Shown: positions 1 to 8,859 of the stretch, one piece after another
Layout: every line of letters starts with the position of its first letter
How positions within the stretch are numbered: the stretch's first letter is position 1
Position numbers and translations under genes: made by a program
Notes under the pieces: generated by a model
What the model was told of the DNA's origin: nothing
Database searches by the model: none
What the model saw: only the letters and a program-made list of their open reading frames with translations
Source: Phyllobacterium brassicacearum
GTDB taxonomy: Bacteria > Pseudomonadota > Alphaproteobacteria > Rhizobiales > Rhizobiaceae
Length of the DNA stretch: 64,000 nucleotides
NCBI RefSeq assembly: GCF_003010955.1
Contig: NZ_PGGO01000012.1
Span: 62,001-126,000, forward strand
Direction of reading: 5' to 3'

Positions 1-32
1 GCAGGATCTCCGATCTCTGCGACCCTTATCAA

Positions 33-119
33 TCAGATTGCGCTTACCCACATTGCGAACGTCGCAATGAAAAGGCTAACTGTAACGAATGACATGACGT
101 CCTGGAAAAGTTCGCTCAT
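33..119 (-). CDS. 28-residue single-pass membrane peptide, probably SOS-induced
   Basis: This tiny open reading frame begins MSELFQDVMSF and ends AMWVSAI before a TGA stop. Residues 10-28 form one hydrophobic stretch able to span the inner membrane, and residues 1-9 carry two acidic residues. A purine-rich ribosome binding site (AGAAGGG) lies about 8 bases before the ATG. The gene follows lolD on the same strand but is separated from it by a hairpin and by a perfect LexA box at 159-173. Caulobacter SidA is a 29-residue LexA-controlled inner-membrane inhibitor of cell division, and this gene has the same size, topology and control. That functional parallel is inference; I cannot show homology. 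It could instead be a leader peptide for a gene beyond the left edge. Confidence 0.6.
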   Translation of the reverse strand: MSELFQDVMSFVTVSLFIATFAMWVSAI

Positions 120-158
120 CGGTAAAACCCTTCTTCGTTGTCTCTATGTCTATGTTTT

Positions 159-173
159 GTTCTATTTTTGTTC
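159..173 (-). promoter_or_regulatory. LexA (SOS) box, GTTC-N7-GTTC
   Basis: The site is a perfect direct repeat GTTC-TATTTTT-GTTC (GAAC-N7-GAAC on the minus strand), the known LexA-binding pattern of alphaproteobacteria. It lies 40 bases upstream of the ATG of the 28-codon gene. It sits just downstream of a possible -35 hexamer (TTGACT, 182 to 177, minus strand), with CATAGA about 16 bases after TTGGAA as a possible -10. Its position would let LexA block transcription. Confidence 0.65.
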
Positions 174-191
174 CAAAGTCAAGCGGGCCAA

Positions 192-207
192 AGCGCCGAA
201 TGGCGCT
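192..207 (-). terminator. hairpin downstream of lolD
   Basis: AGCGCC-gaat-GGCGCT is a perfect 6-bp stem with a 4-base loop, 46 bases past the lolD stop. Only a short T run follows on the minus strand, so it is a weak terminator candidate. It separates the long nuo-to-lolD run from the LexA-controlled unit on its left. Confidence 0.4.
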
Positions 208-252
208 ATGGTTTTCGAAATATTAATGGAAGGTAAAATGAGAAGGAAACGG

Positions 253-936
253 TCAAAGATTGGTGATCTTGCCGTCCTTCAGAGTCACGCGGCGGTCCAT
301 GCGGCGTGCAAGCTCAAAATTGTGCGTGGCAATCATCGCCGACAGACCCGATTGGCGCACCAGTGCCTCCAGCGCCTCAAACACATAGGAAGACGTTACC
401 GGATCAAGGTTGCCTGTCGGCTCGTCCGCCAGGAGCACCAGTGGAGCATTGGCTACCGCGCGGGCAATTGCGACGCGCTGCTGTTCGCCACCAGAGAGTT
501 CGCTTGGCCGATGCGAGGCACGTGCACCCACTTTCATGTAGTCGAGCAGTTGCTGGGCGCGCTCGGAGGCCACGCCAGGTTTCATGCCGCGAATCAATTG
601 CGGCATCATCACGTTTTCAAGCGCGGAAAACTCCGGAAGGAGATGGTGAAACTGGTAGACGAAGCCGATATCGTTTCGGCGGATTGCAGTTCTCTCGTCA
701 TCGGAAAGCGACCCGCACGACCTGCCATCAAGGAGAACGTCGCCGCTGTCCGGTCGCTCAAGCAAGCCGGCCGTGTGCAGCAATGTTGATTTGCCCGCCC
801 CGGAGGGGGCGACAAGCGCGACCATCTCACCCTTGCCAAGGGAAAAATTGGCGCTGTCGAGAATGACCAGTTCACGGCCGATCTCATTGTACCGACGACC
901 GACGCCCGTCAGCTCAAGAATGGACCCGTTTGCCAT
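253..936 (-). CDS. lolD: lipoprotein-releasing ABC transporter ATPase LolD
   Basis: LolD is the cytoplasmic ATPase that powers release of lipoproteins from the inner membrane by its LolC/E-type permease. At 227 residues it has the usual family length. In order it shows Walker A (APSGAGKST), a Q-loop ([11 protein letters not shown]), the ABC signature ([14 protein letters not shown]), Walker B ([12 protein letters not shown]) and the switch His (ATHN). Its ATG lies one base after the lolC stop, so the two are translated as a pair. It is the last recognisable gene of the long minus-strand run. Other MacB/FtsE-type ATPases look similar, but the lolC neighbour settles the assignment. Confidence 0.93.
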   Translation of the reverse strand: MANGSILELTGVGRRYNEIGRELVILDSANFSLGKGEMVALVAPSGAGKSTLLHTAGLLERPDSGDVLLDGRSCGSLSDDERTAIRRNDIGFVYQFHHLLPEFSALENVMMPQLIRGMKPGVASERAQQLLDYMKVGARASHRPSELSGGEQQRVAIARAVANAPLVLLADEPTGNLDPVTSSYVFEALEALVRQSGLSAMIATHNFELARRMDRRVTLKDGKITNL

Positions 937-937
937 A

Positions 938-2224
938 TTATTCGTACCTCAAGGCTTCAACGGGATCGAGCGTGGCCGCGCGCCATGCCGGAAACAGCGT
1001 TGCCAGAAACGACAGGACAAGTGCCATGAGGATAACCGAGAACGTTTCGTTGAAATCCATCTTTGCCGGCAATGTGCTCAGGAAATAAAGCTCAGGATTG
1101 AACAGGGTTGTTCCAGAAACCCAGGAGAAGAACTCCCTGATGCGCTCGACATTGAGACAGACAACCACACCAAGCACGACCCCTGCAATGGTCCCCGTGA
1201 CACCGATCGCGGCACCAGTCATCAGGAATATGCGCAGGATCGAGTTACGTGTCGCGCCCATGGTACGGAGGATCGCGATGTCATGCCCCTTGTCCTTCAC
1301 CAACATGATCAGGCCGGAGATGATGTTAAGCGCAGCAACGAGCACAATCAGCGTCAGGATCATGAACATGACATTACGCTCGACCTGCAGCGCGGAGAAG
1401 AACGTCTGGTTGCGCTGGCGCCAGTCGGTGAGCATCAACGCCCGCTGCCCTGCTTCTTCAATCGGCTTCTTCAGCGCATCCACATTGTCCGGGTTATCGG
1501 CAAATATCTCGATCGACTGAACTTTGTTGTCCTGATTGAAGTAGAGCTGCGATTCTTCGAGCGGCATCAGCACGATCGAGGCATCATACTCGGACATGCC
1601 AATCTCGAAGATCGCCGTTACTGGATAGGATTTGACACGTGGCGCCATACCGAGCGGCGTTACATCGCCGTCCGGCGAAATCAGGGTCAGCTTGTCGCCG
1701 AGGCCCAATCCCATGTTCTCAGCCATGCGTGTGCCTATGGCGACGCCGCCGCCGCTGTTGAATCCCTCGAACGTCCCCTGGCGAACATTCTTGGCGACGA
1801 GTTGGAGTTTCGCGATGTCTTCCTCGCGCAGGCCGCGAACCAAGGCGCCGGTGCCAGCCCCGACATTGCCCTTGGCCAGCACTTGCCCCTCCACGACGGG
1901 AATAGCGAAGGAAACCCCGGGTACGGCATCGATGCGCTTGATCACGGCATCGAAATCGTCAAGCGGCCGATCCATTGGCTGCATTATGACATGGCCGTTT
2001 ATGCCAAGGATGCGTGTCAGGAGTTCGCTGCGGAAACCGTTCATCACCGCCATCACGATGATGAGCGTCGCGACGCCGAGCATGATCCCGGTAAACGAAA
2101 ATCCGGCAATCACCGAAATAAACGTTTCCTTGCGCCTGGCCCGCAAATAGCGCCAGGCGATCATTCGCTCATAGGATGAGAAAGGCTTGGAACCGGACGT
2201 CGCGGTGGCGGTCGCTTCGCTCAT
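938..2224 (-). CDS. lolC: lipoprotein-releasing ABC transporter permease (LolC/E family)
   Basis: This 428-residue inner-membrane permease has the LolC/LolE layout. An N-terminal membrane helix (about 25-60) is followed by a large periplasmic domain (about 60-270) and three C-terminal helices (about 280-310, 325-360, 385-415). The helix ending [16 protein letters not shown] and the C-terminal [18 protein letters not shown] are family hallmarks. There is no separate lolE next to it. As in many alphaproteobacteria, one permease probably works as a homodimer with LolD. Its start overlaps the proS stop by four bases (ATGA type), indicating translational coupling. Confidence 0.92.
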   Translation of the reverse strand: MSEATATATSGSKPFSSYERMIAWRYLRARRKETFISVIAGFSFTGIMLGVATLIIVMAVMNGFRSELLTRILGINGHVIMQPMDRPLDDFDAVIKRIDAVPGVSFAIPVVEGQVLAKGNVGAGTGALVRGLREEDIAKLQLVAKNVRQGTFEGFNSGGGVAIGTRMAENMGLGLGDKLTLISPDGDVTPLGMAPRVKSYPVTAIFEIGMSEYDASIVLMPLEESQLYFNQDNKVQSIEIFADNPDNVDALKKPIEEAGQRALMLTDWRQRNQTFFSALQVERNVMFMILTLIVLVAALNIISGLIMLVKDKGHDIAILRTMGATRNSILRIFLMTGAAIGVTGTIAGVVLGVVVCLNVERIREFFSWVSGTTLFNPELYFLSTLPAKMDFNETFSVILMALVLSFLATLFPAWRAATLDPVEALRYE

Positions 2225-3570
2225 AGAATTCCTGCCTGAAAGTTCGCAGGCCCCGCGAGCTTGTTGATTGCCGCCTCTATGCTCAAGGTTTCCCGTGCAC
2301 CGGTTGCGCGGTCCTTGATTTCAACTTCACCGGCCACGACCCCGCGCGGACCGACAATCACCTGCGTTGGCAAGCCGATGAGATCCATGGTCGCGAACTT
2401 GGCGCCCGGACGATCGTCGGTATCGTCCAGCAACGGCTCGAGACCGGCGTTCGTCAGGGCTTCGTAAAGCTTGCCCGAAACGGCATCACAGCCTTCATCA
2501 CCCGGCTTCATGTTGACGATGCCCGCGCCGAAAGGCGCAACGGCTCTCGGCCAGATAATACCGTTCTCGTCATGCGAGGCCTCGATGATCGCTGCAATGA
2601 CACGCGACGGGCCAATGCCGTAGGAACCCATCGACACCAGATGATCCTTGCCGTCAGGGCCGCTCACCTTTGCGCCCATAGGTTCAGAATACTTTGTGCC
2701 GAAATGGAAAATGTGGCCCACCTCGATGCCGCGCGCGGCGAGCTGTTCGGATTGTCCAACCTTTGCCCACGCAGCCTCGTCATGCATTTCGTCGGTCGCC
2801 GCATAAGGCGTCGTCCAGCGGGTGACGATATTGGCGATCTCAGCGTCATCGTCGAAGTTCGTATCGGCACCCGGCACCGGTAGATCGAGATATGCACGGT
2901 CGCAGAAGACCTGGCTCTCCCCCGTATCGGCGAGAATGATGAATTCATGGCTGAGCTCGCCGCCAATCGGTCCCGTATCGGCCCGCATCGGGATTACCTT
3001 GATACCCAAACGCGAGAAAGTGCGCAGGTAAGCGACAAACATGCGGTTATAGGCAGCCTTGGCGCCGTCAAAATCGAGATCAAATGAATACGCATCCTTC
3101 ATCAGGAATTCGCGCGAACGCATGACGCCGAAGCGCGGACGGCGTTCATCGCGGAATTTCCACTGGATGTGATAGAGATTAAGCGGCAGGTCCTTATAGG
3201 ATTTCACATAGGCCCGGAAAATCTCTGTGATCATTTCCTCGTTGGTCGGGCCGTACAGCATCTCACGCTCGCCCCGGTCCTTGATGCGCAGCATCTCGTC
3301 ACCGTAGGCATCGTAGCGACCACTCTCGCGCCACAGATCGGCCGACTGGATCGTCGGCATCAGCAATTCGATCGCACCGGAACGATTCTGTTCCTCGCGG
3401 ATGATGTTGCTGACCTTGTTGAGTATGCGCAGACCCGCCGGCAGCCAGGCATAGATGCCGGCAGATTCCTGACGGATCAGACCGGCACGCAACATCAGCC
3501 GATGCGAGACGATTTCCGCCTCCTTGGGGTTTTCTTTGAGAATGGGCAGAAAGTAGCGGGAAAGGCGCAT
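2221..3570 (-). CDS. proS: prolyl-tRNA synthetase, short form without editing insert
   Basis: This class II synthetase charges tRNA-Pro. Motif 1 lies near residues 45-75 (contains [11 protein letters not shown]). Motif 2 is [17 protein letters not shown] (about 138-155) and motif 3 is [16 protein letters not shown] (about 318-333). The anticodon-binding domain fills the C-terminus. At 449 residues it lacks the roughly 180-residue INS domain that in enterobacterial ProS hydrolyses Ala-tRNA-Pro. Short forms of this kind are normal in alphaproteobacteria, where editing is usually supplied in trans. The next upstream gene is 618 bases away, so it may have its own promoter. Confidence 0.95.
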   Translation of the reverse strand: MRLSRYFLPILKENPKEAEIVSHRLMLRAGLIRQESAGIYAWLPAGLRILNKVSNIIREEQNRSGAIELLMPTIQSADLWRESGRYDAYGDEMLRIKDRGEREMLYGPTNEEMITEIFRAYVKSYKDLPLNLYHIQWKFRDERRPRFGVMRSREFLMKDAYSFDLDFDGAKAAYNRMFVAYLRTFSRLGIKVIPMRADTGPIGGELSHEFIILADTGESQVFCDRAYLDLPVPGADTNFDDDAEIANIVTRWTTPYAATDEMHDEAAWAKVGQSEQLAARGIEVGHIFHFGTKYSEPMGAKVSGPDGKDHLVSMGSYGIGPSRVIAAIIEASHDENGIIWPRAVAPFGAGIVNMKPGDEGCDAVSGKLYEALTNAGLEPLLDDTDDRPGAKFATMDLIGLPTQVIVGPRGVVAGEVEIKDRATGARETLSIEAAINKLAGPANFQAGIL

Positions 3571-3844
3571 CGAGAATCACCAAATTGAACACTGCCTGAG
3601 TGCTTTAAGAATCAGGCAAAACCAAGTGCAAAGTCGATGTTTCTTAACCGTATCGAAGCTGATTGGGAACCCGCAACCGCAAATGAAACGGCCGGGAATT
3701 CACGGAGGATTCACCTCTCTGCCAGATTTGTAAGCAAAAAATGACCAGGACGAATATTTTTCGTGACATTTCGAAGGCACTCCGCTATTTTTTTAATCAT
3801 AAGGAGAAAGTAAGAATATTTCTGCTTTCCTACGCGGTCAAAGT

Positions 3845-3949
3845 CTTGGGAGGATGTGACCTTTGGCGCGGTTAAACCGCAGCCGCCACGCAAGTGGATT
3901 AGGTCGGACGCGATCTTCAAATGCAAGGTGAAAGCCTTGCATTTTTTTT
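3845..3949 (+). ncRNA. candidate small RNA with three hairpins
   Basis: Reading the plus strand there are three stems within about 85 bases. The first is a GCGGTT-A-AACCGC inverted repeat (3868-3880). The second is CCAC-GCAA-GTGG with a GNRA tetraloop (3886-3897). The third is an 8-bp terminator stem followed by eight T residues (3921-3949). No protein gene on the plus strand precedes the terminator, so a short non-coding transcript is the simplest explanation. The 5' end is uncertain because I see no clear -35/-10 pair. I do not recognise the family. Confidence 0.45.
3921..3949 (+). terminator. intrinsic terminator of the candidate small RNA
   Basis: ATGCAAGG, a 6-base loop (TGAAAG), CCTTGCAT and a run of eight T (3942-3949) form a textbook plus-strand intrinsic terminator. 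The opposite strand has no T tract after the stem, so it acts in one direction only. Confidence 0.7.
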
Positions 3950-4188
3950 GTCCTCAATCGCCTGCTCAATATGTTACTGGCTTTTCCTCGAGTAACTTTT
4001 CAGCGTCGCATTGGAATAGCCAAAGATCCATCACGAAGACTGTAAAGCGTCCGGCTCTGCATCTGGAATGACCATGGCAGATGGACTTGCACAGGTGAAC
4101 CCGGACAATTCGACCCTTTGCAGTTTTGTTGGCTAATGAATATCCGGCCATTCAGGTTGTCTTTCGCCGTCCCAGGGAACAGCGCAAC

Positions 4189-4458
4189 CTACCTTAACTG
4201 CGGGAAGAACACCGGAATATCGTCAACACCATATCCAAGTTTCTGGTTCACGACATAAAAGATCGCAAAGATGATGGCGGAAATGATCGTCGTGAGCAGA
4301 AAGACCCTGCCCATTCTATGTTTGTGCGGGGCGCTTGCAGGCGTTCCTAGCGTCACATCCTCTTCATCGCCCTGGGTCCGCAGACCGATCGGCAGCATGG
4401 TAAAGAGTGTCAGCCACCACAGGATAAAATAGACCGCCATGGCGGTTGCGATTGGCAT
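4189..4458 (-). CDS. DUF1467 family small membrane protein
   Basis: This is an 89-residue protein with two membrane helices (about 5-25 and 50-72) joined by a loop rich in acidic residues (GDEEDVTLG), matching the DUF1467 family that is nearly confined to alphaproteobacteria. The function is unknown. It starts right where the mce stop ends, with no gap, so the two are co-translated. The conserved placement between mce and proS in relatives is a recollection, not something shown here. Confidence 0.85.
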   Translation of the reverse strand: MPIATAMAVYFILWWLTLFTMLPIGLRTQGDEEDVTLGTPASAPHKHRMGRVFLLTTIISAIIFAIFYVVNQKLGYGVDDIPVFFPQLR

Positions 4459-4863
4459 TTACTCTTGCTCCAGTTCAATCAGTGTCCCATTGAAGTCCTT
4501 CGGGTGAAGAAACAGTACGGGTTTGCCGTGTGCGCCGATTTTTGGCTCTCCATCGCCGAGAATACGCGCGCCCTGTTCTTTTAGCCGATCGCGCGCCGCA
4601 AGAATATCGGGCACTTCGTAGCAGACATGGTGGATACCACCGGACGGGTTCTTTGCCAGAAACGCCGCGATTGGCGAATCCGCACCCAAAGGCTCCAGCA
4701 GCTCGATCTTCGTATTGCCAACGTCGATGAAGACGACCGTGACGCCGTGTTCCGGCAGAATCTGCGGGTCTGTCAGCTTTGCTCCAAGTGTGTTCCGATA
4801 AATCGCGGACGCCGCCGCCAAATCCGGGACTGCAATTGCGACGTGATTGAGGCGGCCAAGCAT
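4459..4863 (-). CDS. mce: methylmalonyl-CoA epimerase
   Basis: The enzyme interconverts the (R) and (S) forms of methylmalonyl-CoA in propionyl-CoA breakdown to succinyl-CoA. The 134 residues make a VOC-fold protein with the expected metal ligands: His in LNHVAIAV (about residue 6), His in GGIHHVCYEV (about 77) and Glu in GTLIELEQE at the C-terminus. It lies 9 bases after rnj. The mutase genes are not in this window. Confidence 0.92.
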   Translation of the reverse strand: MLGRLNHVAIAVPDLAAASAIYRNTLGAKLTDPQILPEHGVTVVFIDVGNTKIELLEPLGADSPIAAFLAKNPSGGIHHVCYEVPDILAARDRLKEQGARILGDGEPKIGAHGKPVLFLHPKDFNGTLIELEQE

Positions 4864-4872
4864 TTGTCTACC

Positions 4873-6546
4873 TCAAGGCCGCGTCACGAAGACGGTCACT
4901 ATCGGCTTCTTGCCCCACACTTCATTGGTTGCGGCCCGTACGGCCCGACGCACGGCCTCGCGCACCATGGCAATGTCCTTGCGCTTTTCGCGCGGAATAC
5001 TTTGAACGGCACCGACTGCCGCGTCATAAAGGAGATCTTCGAGCAATTCCCCCTCATCATCATTCTCAGGGAGGCCGATCGGAACGATCTCGGGATCCTC
5101 AATAATGTTGTATCTCTCATCAAGCAGCATCGAAACGGCAACGTGACCGACATAGGAGAGCTTGCGCCGGTCGACGATCCCAACCTCCTCTTCATCGCCA
5201 ATCAGCTTGCCATCCTTGTACAATCGTCCGAAGGGCGCCTGATCGATGATTTCAGCTCTGCCGGGTGCCAGACGTAATACGTCGCCGTTGCGCACCTGCG
5301 GCACTTCCGGAATCCCAGCCATGGCCGCCAGCGACCCCTGCCCTACAAGATGTGCTGCCTCGCCGTGCACGGGAACGAGAATGCGCGGGCGCACCCATTC
5401 ATACATGCGTTTCAACTCATTACGGCGCGGATGTCCAGAAACATGCACCAACGCATCGCCATCGGAAATAACGTGGATGCCCTGCTCGATCAGGAGGTTC
5501 TTCGTCTCAATGATCGGCTTTTCGTTACCCGGAATGGGACGCGAGGAGTAGATCACTGTGTCTCCCGGCGACAATGCAACACTACGCATTTCGTCACGAG
5601 CCAGCTTTGCCAGCGCGGCGCGCGGCTCTCCCTGGCTGCCGGTAAGAATGACAACGATATTCTCGCGTGGAATGAAGCCATAATCGTCCTCGGAAAGGAA
5701 CTCCGGAACGCCATCAAGGTAGCCAAGTTCGCTCGCCACATCGATCATGCGCTTCATCGAGCGGCCAAGAACGAGAACCTGGCGTCCGGCATCACGCGCG
5801 GCCAAGGCAATCGAACGAATGCGCCCCACATTGGACGAAAAGGTCGTGATGGCAACGCGCCCGCGCGCTTTCTCGATGATTTCGCGAAGGCTTTCGCCCA
5901 CTTCCAGTTCCGATGGAGACTCTCCATCGCGAAGCGCGTTGGTGGAATCACACATCATGGCGAGCACGCCTTCGTCGCCGAGCGCACGGAAACGTGATTC
6001 ATTGATCAATGGTCCGAGCGACGGTTCCGGATCCATCTTCCAATCACCGGTGTGAACAACCATGCCGAGCGGCGTTCTGATCGCCAACGACATCGGTTCC
6101 GGAATCGAATGGGTCACTGCCAGCGCTTCGAACTCGAAAGGACCGACCGTGAAGGTCTCACCGGCTCGATAGACAGTCACCGGAATGTCCGGGGCTCCTG
6201 GTTCCGACTGACGCTTTGCATCGAGCAAGCCAGCGGTGAAGGGTGATGCATAGACAGGAACGTTGAGCATCGGCCACAAATCAAGCAAAGCACCGTAATG
6301 GTCTTCATGGGCATGCGTAATCACAATGCCCTTGAGATTATTGCGCTCTGCTTGCAGGAAACGGATGTCTGGCAGCACGAGATCGGCGCCCGGAAGGTCC
6401 GGGCCAGCGAAACTCACGCCCATGTCAACCACGACCCATTCACGCTTGTGCGCGGGGCCATAGCCGTACATGGCCAGATTCATCCCGATCTCACCGACAC
6501 CACCTAAGGGAAGGAAAACAAGCTCGGCCTGATCGGAAGTTGGCAT
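4873..6546 (-). CDS. rnj: ribonuclease J
   Basis: This is a metallo-beta-lactamase/beta-CASP ribonuclease with 5'-3' exonuclease and endonuclease activity in rRNA and mRNA processing. The zinc site HAHEDH is at about residues 78-83, with further ligands in VHTGDWKMD. The beta-CASP part carries SGHPRRNE and VPVHGEAAH, followed by a C-terminal domain. The length of 557 is typical. The gene sits 20 bases downstream of birA, an arrangement usual in Rhizobiales. Confidence 0.94.
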   Translation of the reverse strand: MPTSDQAELVFLPLGGVGEIGMNLAMYGYGPAHKREWVVVDMGVSFAGPDLPGADLVLPDIRFLQAERNNLKGIVITHAHEDHYGALLDLWPMLNVPVYASPFTAGLLDAKRQSEPGAPDIPVTVYRAGETFTVGPFEFEALAVTHSIPEPMSLAIRTPLGMVVHTGDWKMDPEPSLGPLINESRFRALGDEGVLAMMCDSTNALRDGESPSELEVGESLREIIEKARGRVAITTFSSNVGRIRSIALAARDAGRQVLVLGRSMKRMIDVASELGYLDGVPEFLSEDDYGFIPRENIVVILTGSQGEPRAALAKLARDEMRSVALSPGDTVIYSSRPIPGNEKPIIETKNLLIEQGIHVISDGDALVHVSGHPRRNELKRMYEWVRPRILVPVHGEAAHLVGQGSLAAMAGIPEVPQVRNGDVLRLAPGRAEIIDQAPFGRLYKDGKLIGDEEEVGIVDRRKLSYVGHVAVSMLLDERYNIIEDPEIVPIGLPENDDEGELLEDLLYDAAVGAVQSIPREKRKDIAMVREAVRRAVRAATNEVWGKKPIVTVFVTRP

Positions 6547-6566
6547 TTATACTCCTAGAAACTGAA

Positions 6567-7406
6567 CTATTCGGCACTGGCCGACGCAACTGCACCAAAA
6601 TGGACATCGCCGGCGGCAATCTTCACCCGCTGTCCATCATTGTCGCGAATAACGAAGCGGCAGTCCTCGTCAATCGTCTCGAATATACCACGCAGGACGG
6701 TCCCGTCGACTCGCACAGCCACTTCGCTGCCTAGACCGGCCGCGCGCGCAAGCCAACGCTTGCGTATTGCGGCAAGCCCACGCCCCTCACCCCACATACG
6801 GCTATTCTCTTCCCATGCATCGGACAGTGCCAAAAAGAGCGTTTCCGCATCACAATTAGCGCCAAGCCGTGTTAGCGAAGTGGCCGGGTAAGGAACATCC
6901 TCGGGATAGGCAACGACATTGACACCAATGCCGACGACAATCGCCATGCGATTATCCGGCAACTGCGTCGACTCGAGCAATATGCCCGCAAGCTTTGCCC
7001 CATCGGCCAAGAGATCATTGGGCCATTTGAGCTCCACGCGCAAAGGTGACTTGCCCGTCTCCGTGTTGGCGGCGCCATCAAGGCCAACCGAGAATTTGGC
7101 GGATGGACACACAGCATCCAAGGCGTCGGCCAGCGACAGTCCCGCGACAAAGCCAAGCGTTGCCGCAGTCTTGAGCTCAAAACGACCAGTCAACAGTAAT
7201 GAAGCCGCAAGATTTCCGTGCGATGTGGCCCAGGCGCGGCCACGCCGGCCGCGTCCGCTTTCCTGCTTCTTGGAGACAATCCATAATTTTCCCGGATCAC
7301 CCGCCTGCGCCCTTTCGAGCGCGACGGCGTTGGTCGAGCCGATCGTCTCAAACGCCTCCAGCCGAAAGCCATTTTGCTGTGCCAGAGGCGAAAGCGAGAA
7401 TCCCAT
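6567..7406 (-). CDS. birA: biotin--[acetyl-CoA-carboxylase] ligase
   Basis: The enzyme attaches biotin to the carrier domain of biotin carboxylases via biotinyl-AMP. The ATP/biotin loop ESGRGRRGRAW is at about residues 49-59, and KWPNDLL with the catalytic Lys is near 123-129. A small SH3-like C-terminal domain follows. It has no N-terminal DNA-binding domain, so unlike E. coli BirA it should not act as a biotin repressor. It begins 8 bases after nuoN, which places it in the nuo transcription unit. Confidence 0.93.
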   Translation of the reverse strand: MGFSLSPLAQQNGFRLEAFETIGSTNAVALERAQAGDPGKLWIVSKKQESGRGRRGRAWATSHGNLAASLLLTGRFELKTAATLGFVAGLSLADALDAVCPSAKFSVGLDGAANTETGKSPLRVELKWPNDLLADGAKLAGILLESTQLPDNRMAIVVGIGVNVVAYPEDVPYPATSLTRLGANCDAETLFLALSDAWEENSRMWGEGRGLAAIRKRWLARAAGLGSEVAVRVDGTVLRGIFETIDEDCRFVIRDNDGQRVKIAAGDVHFGAVASASAE

Positions 7407-7414
7407 GGGGATGC

Positions 7415-8839
7415 TCAGAAGAAGGTCTTGGCGGCAGCTTCTGCGTATGTGCTGACTGGTCCACCAATCAGAACGTAGAACAGAACCAGCAGACCGGACA
7501 CTCCGAGCACGAGACGAAGTTCGCCCGACATTGGTACAAAGGCGCCGACCGGTTCATCGAACCACATGATCTTGATAATACGTAGATAGTAGAAGGCACC
7601 CACGACCGACGCAACGATGCCGATGATCGCCAGCGCGTAAAGATTAGCCTGCATTGCCGCCAGGAATGTGTACCACTTGCCCCAGAAGCCGGCGAGCGGT
7701 GGAATGCCGGCGAGCGAGAACATCAGGATGGTAAGGATCGTCGCCATGATGGGATTGGTGCGCGACAACCCCGCCAGATCACCGATCTGCTCGACATTTC
7801 CTTCCTTGCGGCGCATGGCAAGAATGAAGGCAAATGTGCCCAATGTCGTCACAAGATAGATCAGCATATAAATCGCAACACCGCGAACACCAATCACTGT
7901 ACCGGCAGCGAGACCGACGAGAGCGTAGCCCATGTGGCTGATCGAAGAATAGGCCATCAGGCGCTTGATGTTGCGCTGACCGATCGCCGCGAACGCACCA
8001 AGGATCATCGATGCGATTGCAATAAATACGATCACCTGCTGCCAGTCATGGGTGATCGGCTGGAAAGTCTCAACGGCAACACGGGTCAGCAAAGCCATGG
8101 CAGCCATTTTCGGCGCGCTGGCGAAAAACGCCGTCACCGGGGTTGGCGCACCCTCGTACACGTCCGGCGTCCACATGTGGAACGGTACGGCTGAGATCTT
8201 GAAAGCCAGTCCGGCCAAGATGAAGACCAGGCCGAACACCACGCCAAGTTGCCGCTGTTCGCTTGCCAGGGCCTGGGCAATAGCCTCGAAACCAGTGTGG
8301 CCAGTGAAGCCATAGACCAGAGAAATGCCGTAGAGCAGCATGCCGGACGACAAGGCCCCAAGGACGAAGTATTTCAGGCCAGCTTCTGTCGAACGGACAT
8401 TGTCGCGATTGATGGCAGCGACGACGTAAAGTGCAAGCGACTGCAATTCGAGACCAAGGTAAAGCGACAGCGTGTCGTTTGCCGAGATCATCAGCAGCAT
8501 GCCGAGCGTCGCCAACAGGATCAGGATCGGGAATTCGAAGTTGTCAAACTTTTCGGCCTTGGCGAAGCCAACGGACATGACTAGCGTCACAACTGAACCA
8601 ACCAATGTCAGCACTTTCATGAAACGCGAGAACGGATCGCTGACAAACGCACGTCCAAACACATTACCATCCTGCGGAAACAGAACGACCAGGGCGAGCG
8701 CAGCCAGAAGCACGGCCACCGAGAGGCCAACAACCAGCGTATTTGCCCGCTCACCGGAAAACGCGCCGATCATCAGGAGAGCCAGCGCACCCACTGTGAT
8801 CAGTAGTTCAGGTGCCATAAGCGTCAAGTTGGCAATCAT
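7415..8839 (-). CDS. nuoN: NADH-quinone oxidoreductase subunit N
   Basis: NuoN is one of the three antiporter-like, proton-pumping membrane subunits of complex I. The 474 residues form about 14 helices. The family motif region ([20 protein letters not shown], about 222-241) carries the conserved charged residues of the half-channel. It is the last nuo gene, 20 bases after nuoM and 8 bases before birA. Confidence 0.95.
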   Translation of the reverse strand: MIANLTLMAPELLITVGALALLMIGAFSGERANTLVVGLSVAVLLAALALVVLFPQDGNVFGRAFVSDPFSRFMKVLTLVGSVVTLVMSVGFAKAEKFDNFEFPILILLATLGMLLMISANDTLSLYLGLELQSLALYVVAAINRDNVRSTEAGLKYFVLGALSSGMLLYGISLVYGFTGHTGFEAIAQALASEQRQLGVVFGLVFILAGLAFKISAVPFHMWTPDVYEGAPTPVTAFFASAPKMAAMALLTRVAVETFQPITHDWQQVIVFIAIASMILGAFAAIGQRNIKRLMAYSSISHMGYALVGLAAGTVIGVRGVAIYMLIYLVTTLGTFAFILAMRRKEGNVEQIGDLAGLSRTNPIMATILTILMFSLAGIPPLAGFWGKWYTFLAAMQANLYALAIIGIVASVVGAFYYLRIIKIMWFDEPVGAFVPMSGELRLVLGVSGLLVLFYVLIGGPVSTYAEAAAKTFF

Positions 8840-8859
8840 GTCGTTTCGGCCTCTTCCTG

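Larger units (their letters stand above)
3571..4188. other. 618-base intergenic region between DUF1467 gene and proS
   Basis: No credible protein gene is visible on either strand; the short open frames here lack ribosome binding sites and recognisable content. On the plus strand it carries a cluster of hairpins ending in a strong intrinsic terminator (separate entries). The stretch 3700-3850 is AT-rich compared with its surroundings and could hold promoters for proS (minus) and for the small RNA (plus). Confidence 0.6.

Noticed and set aside
773-2179. Long plus-strand open frame (468 codons) opposite lolC
   Set aside because: It is the mirror of the lolD/lolC coding strand, His/Arg/Gln-rich with no domain; lolC and lolD are unmistakable on the minus strand.
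3711-3926. Minus-strand 71-codon frame in the proS upstream gap
   Set aside because: No ribosome binding site or family resemblance, and it runs through the hairpin cluster that is better explained as RNA structure.
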